A DNA stretch of 29,600 nucleotides. It comes from CAIVAT01 sp964355945 (lineage in GTDB: Bacteria; Bacteroidota; Bacteroidia; Bacteroidales; FEN-979). Positions 25,444 through 29,600 of this stretch are shown one piece after another. The stretch covers positions 1 through 29,600 of the forward strand of contig CAYHGE010000040.1 of the NCBI GenBank assembly GCA_964355945.1. Reading direction: 5' to 3'. The notes beneath the pieces were generated by a model. That model was not told where the DNA came from and ran no database searches. It was given only the letters and a program-made list of their open reading frames with translations. Positions within the stretch are counted from its first letter, which is position 1. Every line of letters starts with the position of its first letter. A program made the position numbers and the translations under genes.

Positions 25444-26547
25444 TTAAAAATACTTCTCCTTCACCTGATCGTAGGTTGGAAAATCCCTGAATCCCCACTT
25501 TGCAAGTACAACACCATCCTTAATCAAAATCAGGCCAGGACTAGAGCGGACCATTGTTTTCAATACCACATCATCTGAATTATAATAGTCAAAGGCTGTT
25601 CCGTTTTCTATCCTGAACTTTCTGATCTCTGCCGGCAATGAATTGGTCAGGCAGATAAAGGAATATCCTTCATGAGTTGCTTTTTTGTATAATGGCAGAA
25701 TCTTTAGAAATCCCTTTCGGTCAGTTTTCGTCAGATCATAGGCTACGAGGATAAATTGGTAGTCCTCATTATTAAGCACACTCGACGTATAATCAATACC
25801 ATGCTGATCCTCAATACGCAACACCGTTCCCTGGTCTTTATTCGGGTCAACAACCCGTTGACTGGTGAAGATCCAGTCGGCCAGCCAGACAGAGTCGTTC
25901 CAGGGATAGTTCGGCGACACATATTCCTTTTCCTCACCAGTTTTTTTGTTCTTATAGGTGACGTAAAACGTAACAGGTAAGGATTCTGTTTTGTTAACTT
26001 TGTTACCAACCTTCCATGCCATGAAATCTATCAAAGGCAAATGCCTGTAACACTGAATTGATAATGCAGTAAAAGCAATACAGGTAATCAGTAACAGGGC
26101 AAAATCGCCACCTGAAGGTAGTAGACTCCGATATTTCCTACGCCAGGCAAAAATGGGAAGGACAAAACCCATCAAAACAATATTTTTCAAAAATGTTTGT
26201 AAGTTAGTGATCTTCAATGCATCACCAAAGCAACCGCAATCCGGTACGATGTTATAAACTGCATCAAAAAAAGTCAGTATCGTGAAAAATATCATCATCG
26301 GAACCAGCACCCAAACGGTTTTGCGAATCCAAAGATTGAACAGCAGGCTAACCCCCAGTAAGAATTCAAGCGTACACAGGAAGATGGTCAGGTAAAGGCT
26401 TAATGGAATAAAACTTTGAATATTAAAGGCAACGAAATAGTCCTCCATCCGGTAAACAGTGCCCAGTGGGTCAATGCCTTTCACGAATCCAGAATAAACG
26501 AAGACTAGCCCGACAAGTATACGAAAAACAGTTCTAAGAATTTTCAT
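25444..26547 (-). CDS. BT_3928-family DoxX/MauE-like membrane protein with thioredoxin-like C-terminus
   Basis: This 367-residue protein has a DoxX/MauE-like N-terminal domain of about four membrane helices (residues 1-135, starting ILVGLVFVYSGFVKGIDP). A CGC motif (C104, C106, in PDCGCFGDAL) lies at the end of a helix. A further hydrophobic segment at about 148-165 leads to an extracytoplasmic domain of about 200 residues. That domain looks thioredoxin-like in strand order ('FILVAYDLTKTD', 'SSPGLILIKDGVVLAKWG') but lacks a visible CxxC pair. From memory, a similar gene next to tpiA is common in Bacteroidales (the BT_3928 family). Function is unproven. Electron transfer or envelope redox work is an inference from DoxX/MauE relatives. 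Confidence 0.85.
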   Translation of the reverse strand: MKILRTVFRILVGLVFVYSGFVKGIDPLGTVYRMEDYFVAFNIQSFIPLSLYLTIFLCTLEFLLGVSLLFNLWIRKTVWVLVPMMIFFTILTFFDAVYNIVPDCGCFGDALKITNLQTFLKNIVLMGFVLPIFAWRRKYRSLLPSGGDFALLLITCIAFTALSIQCYRHLPLIDFMAWKVGNKVNKTESLPVTFYVTYKNKKTGEEKEYVSPNYPWNDSVWLADWIFTSQRVVDPNKDQGTVLRIEDQHGIDYTSSVLNNEDYQFILVAYDLTKTDRKGFLKILPLYKKATHEGYSFICLTNSLPAEIRKFRIENGTAFDYYNSDDVVLKTMVRSSPGLILIKDGVVLAKWGFRDFPTYDQVKEKYF

Positions 26548-26679
26548 AATCCGTTTATAATTAAATGGCTTCTATATACTTAAGCATCGCGAAAATGCTG
26601 ACTTGAGTTCCTCGTTTAACACATTACGCAATGCTGGTTAAGGATGAATGCAGGCACATGATTCATACTATAAGACCGA

Positions 26680-26687
26680 CAAAACTA
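26680..26687 (-). promoter_or_regulatory. Possible promoter element upstream of the BT_3928-family gene
   Basis: TAGTTTTG on the minus strand is an exact TAnnTTTG match, 132 bases before the start codon at 26547. No -33 element at a good distance was seen. A small hairpin (AGCAT 26583-26587 with ATGCT 26595-26599) lies in the leader. Confidence 0.3.
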
Positions 26688-26763
26688 TCAGAGGCTAAAA
26701 TTAAGAAAATTTCGTGGTCCGGTGGGTCTTTTATTCGCTGGTTTTAACAAAGAATTAACAGAG

Positions 26764-26811
26764 GACGGGCGGACGGGCAGACGGGCAGACGCGCGGACTG
26801 GTAGACTGGGA
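26764..26811. repeat. Array of six tandem GACGGGCA-like octamers
   Basis: Six contiguous 8-base units: GACGGGCG, GACGGGCA, GACGGGCA, GACGCGCG, GACTGGTA, GACTGGGA. The array is much richer in GC than the sequence around it. It lies in the 383-base non-coding stretch 26548-26930, which otherwise holds a possible promoter and a terminator. A small open frame across it is not believed to be coding. Confidence 0.8.
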
Positions 26812-26835
26812 GCATGGATAACTGAATTAAAGTTA

Positions 26836-26887
26836 GATAAAAACACCATCCGGGAGCATTGGATTTCAATTAGCCCCCGGATGGTGT
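26836..26887 (-). terminator. Terminator of the large T9SS surface protein gene
   Basis: A perfect 12-bp stem pairs 26843-26854 (ACACCATCCGGG) with 26876-26887 (CCCGGATGGTGT). The 21-base loop has its own small hairpin (ATTG/CAAT). On the minus strand TTTTTAT follows immediately. It lies 43 bases after the stop codon at 26931. Confidence 0.85.
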
Positions 26888-26930
26888 CGAATAAAACCCG
26901 AATGATGTATTCATCCGGTAATACGAATGG

Positions 26931-29600
26931 TTACTCTGTTTTTATCAGCTTAAACGTTTCAGGATAATTATCAGAAACAACTTTCACAAAGTAGAGCCCG
27001 TGGGGCAGATCCCTTACTATAAACTCATGCTTGCGTTCGCCTGACATCGTGGCTGACATCAATTTTTGTCCATTCATCCCATAAATCTCAACCTGAACAT
27101 TCCCGCTCACATTTTCACTTTTTTCTTCAAGTGTGAAATTTCCACTGGTTGGGTTTGGATAGAGTGTAAAACGAGAGCTCCTTGAAACAACAGGCTGTTC
27201 TTCATCTCCTGCAATAACAGATGGTAATGCCGGGGCCACTTGTCCGCAATATTGATTATCGGTTGTGATATAACCATGCATGTATCCTCCTGAAACAACC
27301 TTGGTGCCAGGCAGATATCGTATGTTATGACCTGCGATCATCGTCACAGAACTCCCGCTCTGAACAGTAAATGTTGAGGCGCCTCCTGCAACAGTAAGTG
27401 TTTGTGTGGCACTATAGCATTTACTGTTTCCATTGGATACGATCCCTGAAACCGTTGTATTAACAGGAACACCCTGCACATCCATAACTACAGTGTTCGC
27501 AGTAGCAGGATTATTTGAGACACAATACGCATTGGAATTAACTTTACAGGTGACCTCATCATCGTTAAGCGGGGTGTAGGTGAAAGATGGATTATTGGTT
27601 CCAGCGTTAACCCCATTTACCTGCCACTGATAGGATGGCATGTCACCTCCGTTGCCTACTGAGGCAGTGAAAGTTACTTCAGTGCCAACTGGTACTGAAT
27701 TCGCAGATGCAACAACTGAAATACTGACAGGAACTGGCTGATCGATAGAGATATAAGCACAATTCCACATCCAGTTGATACAATGCGTCGTAAGGTTTTC
27801 AGCCATAATCGAATAATATCCGGGCATTGTCTGATAACCAAATGAAATTGGCGCACCCCATCCAACAACACTCATTAAAGGAACCATAAAGTCCTGGTAG
27901 TAGAAATTGTACAATACACCCGGCTGTGAACTAACCATGACAATCTCAATCCCCTGGCCCCCGGCGCAGTATGCACCATTCCCGTTAACCTGGTATACAA
28001 TGGGCAATTGATTAATTTTAACCGTAACCGGTTTAATCGTAAAACACCCTACGGAAGTAGTTGCCATGATATAGTAAGTCCCGTTGCCGGCGCTTGTCGG
28101 ATTCGGCATTGGAATTGTAGCCGCAGCATTCATCCAGTAACTGAGTGTCACCGTTCCGTAGAAAGAGCTGCCGGCCGTAACTGCCGGTGACGTCAGATCG
28201 ATCCTGTTTGGGGAACATGTCTCCTGTGGATTTGTAACCAAATCACTGAAATTCAGTGTTACCGTTCCGTTTGAACCAGTCATTCCTGCAGCATCAATAA
28301 ATGCGTAATCAAACGAAATAATGATGCCTCCGTTATTAGGATCAACTACAAGCAGTGCAGGGTTATAGTTATGAATGACCTGGTTCAGTGTTACCGCTGA
28401 GCCATTGTAATAGATGGTTCCATTATTTGCCAGTGTTTTGATTACAATGGTGCTGCCAGCACCCAGGGGGCCATCCTCAATATCCGATCCTGTGAGCAAA
28501 GGTACAACGACAGTGGCGCTGCCACCAGGGTTGGTAAAACAACCTGTTGAGGCAGATGCAACAGGTAGTTGATCCAAACCAAAGTTGGCATTGAATAAAC
28601 TTCCGGCATTTGTGCTTACAAACAGTCTGCCATCAATGAAACCGTCGTTTCCTGCACCTACCCCAAGAATCTCACCAGTGGAAACCCAATTGATCGGATA
28701 ACTGGCTGTTGTCAATAATGAACCTTCTAATTGCTGGGAGCTGGTCAGGATAAGGATATAATCTGTATTGAACTCAACACCATCCATCTGGGTGAAGAAA
28801 AAGGTTCCATCAGGGTTCACCAATATAGATGACACAACACCTTTGGTAGGACTTACAAGGTTAATATAGATGCTGCCCGATCCATTTGTCGGACTTCCCG
28901 ATACAATGCTGTTGTTCATTCCATTTCCATCATCATAGATATTTCCCATGATGAAAAGGAAATCCTGTACGTCATCGTCTGTGTCACTAACTATCCCGCC
29001 GATTGGATCAAAACCGGTTACTGTGGCAATGTTTGTAAATGTACCGGCATTAATATCGGACTGAGTCAGGGTATAAGTAGCAGTGAAAGTTGTGAAATCA
29101 GTTGCACCAGGTGTCAAGGTGATGGCGCTTCCGTTAACCAGTACCTGAGGGTCAGTAACAATTACATTTGTGAGGAGTGAATTACCTGTATTTGTAACCG
29201 TGAAAGAATACGTGATCTGATCACCAACATTTGCAATATTATCAGGGTAAACAATACCCATATTCAGAATTCCGCTCTTAACCAGGTCAATCGATGGTGA
29301 ATAAATGGTCACTATAAAGGTGCATGATGCCGTATTACCACATGCATCCGTGGCAGTCCATGTCACAGATGTCGTTCCGGTTGAAAAAGAATAACCTGCA
29401 AGTGTGGATGAATTGTTCAGATTATTGGTCGCAGTCACACTTCCACAATTATCTTCCAGGTTTGTGTAATCAAACTCGTTTCCAATAGTTGTGTAAAAAG
29501 TCATACCTCCCGGAATAGTTCTGATCTGAGGGGAAGATGGACATGAAATGGCCGGAGCCTGTGTATCCTGAACCGTGATCACCTGGCTTGTGCTCAACGC
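26931..29600 (-). CDS. Large T9SS-secreted surface protein, C-terminal part (truncated by window edge)
   Basis: The frame is open to the window edge, so the N-terminus and signal peptide lie outside. About 888 residues are visible. In order: a HYR-like domain (about 8-98, 'DTQAPAISCP', 'DACGNTASC'); a DUF11-type repeat (about 99-215, 'ANVGDQITYSFTVTNTGNS'); a beta domain about 218-345 ('GNIYDDGNG'); then several Ig-like or cadherin-like segments rich in Asn, Thr and Gly. A T9SS type A sorting domain occupies about 808-888 ('FTLYPNPTSGNFTLEE' to the end). Such proteins are exported by the Por secretion system and usually anchored to surface lipopolysaccharide or released, acting as adhesins or surface layers. 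No enzymatic domain is visible. The first residue of the open frame (TTG at 29597) is not the real start. Confidence 0.9.
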   Translation of the reverse strand, partial: ALSTSQVITVQDTQAPAISCPSSPQIRTIPGGMTFYTTIGNEFDYTNLEDNCGSVTATNNLNNSSTLAGYSFSTGTTSVTWTATDACGNTASCTFIVTIYSPSIDLVKSGILNMGIVYPDNIANVGDQITYSFTVTNTGNSLLTNVIVTDPQVLVNGSAITLTPGATDFTTFTATYTLTQSDINAGTFTNIATVTGFDPIGGIVSDTDDDVQDFLFIMGNIYDDGNGMNNSIVSGSPTNGSGSIYINLVSPTKGVVSSILVNPDGTFFFTQMDGVEFNTDYILILTSSQQLEGSLLTTASYPINWVSTGEILGVGAGNDGFIDGRLFVSTNAGSLFNANFGLDQLPVASASTGCFTNPGGSATVVVPLLTGSDIEDGPLGAGSTIVIKTLANNGTIYYNGSAVTLNQVIHNYNPALLVVDPNNGGIIISFDYAFIDAAGMTGSNGTVTLNFSDLVTNPQETCSPNRIDLTSPAVTAGSSFYGTVTLSYWMNAAATIPMPNPTSAGNGTYYIMATTSVGCFTIKPVTVKINQLPIVYQVNGNGAYCAGGQGIEIVMVSSQPGVLYNFYYQDFMVPLMSVVGWGAPISFGYQTMPGYYSIMAENLTTHCINWMWNCAYISIDQPVPVSISVVASANSVPVGTEVTFTASVGNGGDMPSYQWQVNGVNAGTNNPSFTYTPLNDDEVTCKVNSNAYCVSNNPATANTVVMDVQGVPVNTTVSGIVSNGNSKCYSATQTLTVAGGASTFTVQSGSSVTMIAGHNIRYLPGTKVVSGGYMHGYITTDNQYCGQVAPALPSVIAGDEEQPVVSRSSRFTLYPNPTSGNFTLEEKSENVSGNVQVEIYGMNGQKLMSATMSGERKHEFIVRDLPHGLYFVKVVSDNYPETFKLIKTE

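Noticed and set aside
26722..26967. Small frame across the octamer array
   Set aside because: It consists largely of translated repeat (Gly/Arg/Thr), spans a terminator and runs into the neighbouring gene's end on the other strand.
1..29600. CRISPR arrays, tRNA or rRNA genes, transposases, phage genes
   Set aside because: I read the intergenic stretches on both strands and saw no spaced repeats, cloverleaf structures or mobile-element proteins; short degenerate RNAs could still be missed by eye.

Overview
The window is a stretch of a Bacteroidota (probably Bacteroidales-like) chromosome. The evidence is two proteins ending in type IX secretion (T9SS, type A) sorting domains, repeated TAnnTTTG promoter elements typical of this phylum, a BT_3928-family DoxX-like protein next to tpiA, and almost no Shine-Dalgarno sequences. 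A 100-N scaffold gap at 24685-24784 suggests a draft or metagenome assembly. The gap looks spurious: its two flanks are the same 55 bases.

Layout. 1-235: edge of a probable dispersed repeat (two hairpins), then tandem promoter elements. 235-5384 (+): 3-methyladenine DNA glycosylase, a secreted DUF4159 protein, and a 1216-residue T9SS cargo protein with a BNR-type propeller, closed by a good terminator. 5502-7784 (+): a GH27 alpha-galactosidase-like lipoprotein. 8073-16022 (+): malic enzyme, a class I aminotransferase, ATP-type PEP carboxykinase, a terminator, then a mitochondrial-type citrate synthase, malate dehydrogenase and a cold-shock protein. 16043-16074 is a two-way terminator. 16105-25434 (-), read in transcription order: DppB-like permease (split by the gap), tpiA, prmA, a 1501-residue uncharacterised exported protein, plsY and dnaN. 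Upstream of these lies the BT_3928-family gene (25444-26547, -). 26548-26930 is non-coding, with an octamer tandem array and a terminator. 26931-29600 (-) is the C-terminal part of a large T9SS surface protein that runs off the window.

How the genes work together. The plus-strand metabolic block gathers enzymes around the oxaloacetate/malate node: malate to pyruvate, oxaloacetate to PEP, oxaloacetate to citrate, malate to/from oxaloacetate, and (by inference) oxaloacetate to/from aspartate. A cell could set its balance between catabolism, gluconeogenesis and amino-acid supply from this one locus. The minus-strand block mixes housekeeping functions (sliding clamp, phospholipid synthesis, triose isomerase, ribosomal protein methylation) with envelope proteins. 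The least explained member is the 1501-residue protein, whose start overlaps the prmA stop by 4 bases.

No CRISPR array, rRNA, tRNA, transposase or prophage gene was seen. The items most worth following up are the 1501-residue protein, the oxaloacetate-node cluster with its mitochondrial-type citrate synthase, the period-8 repeat arrays, and the false gap that breaks the permease.
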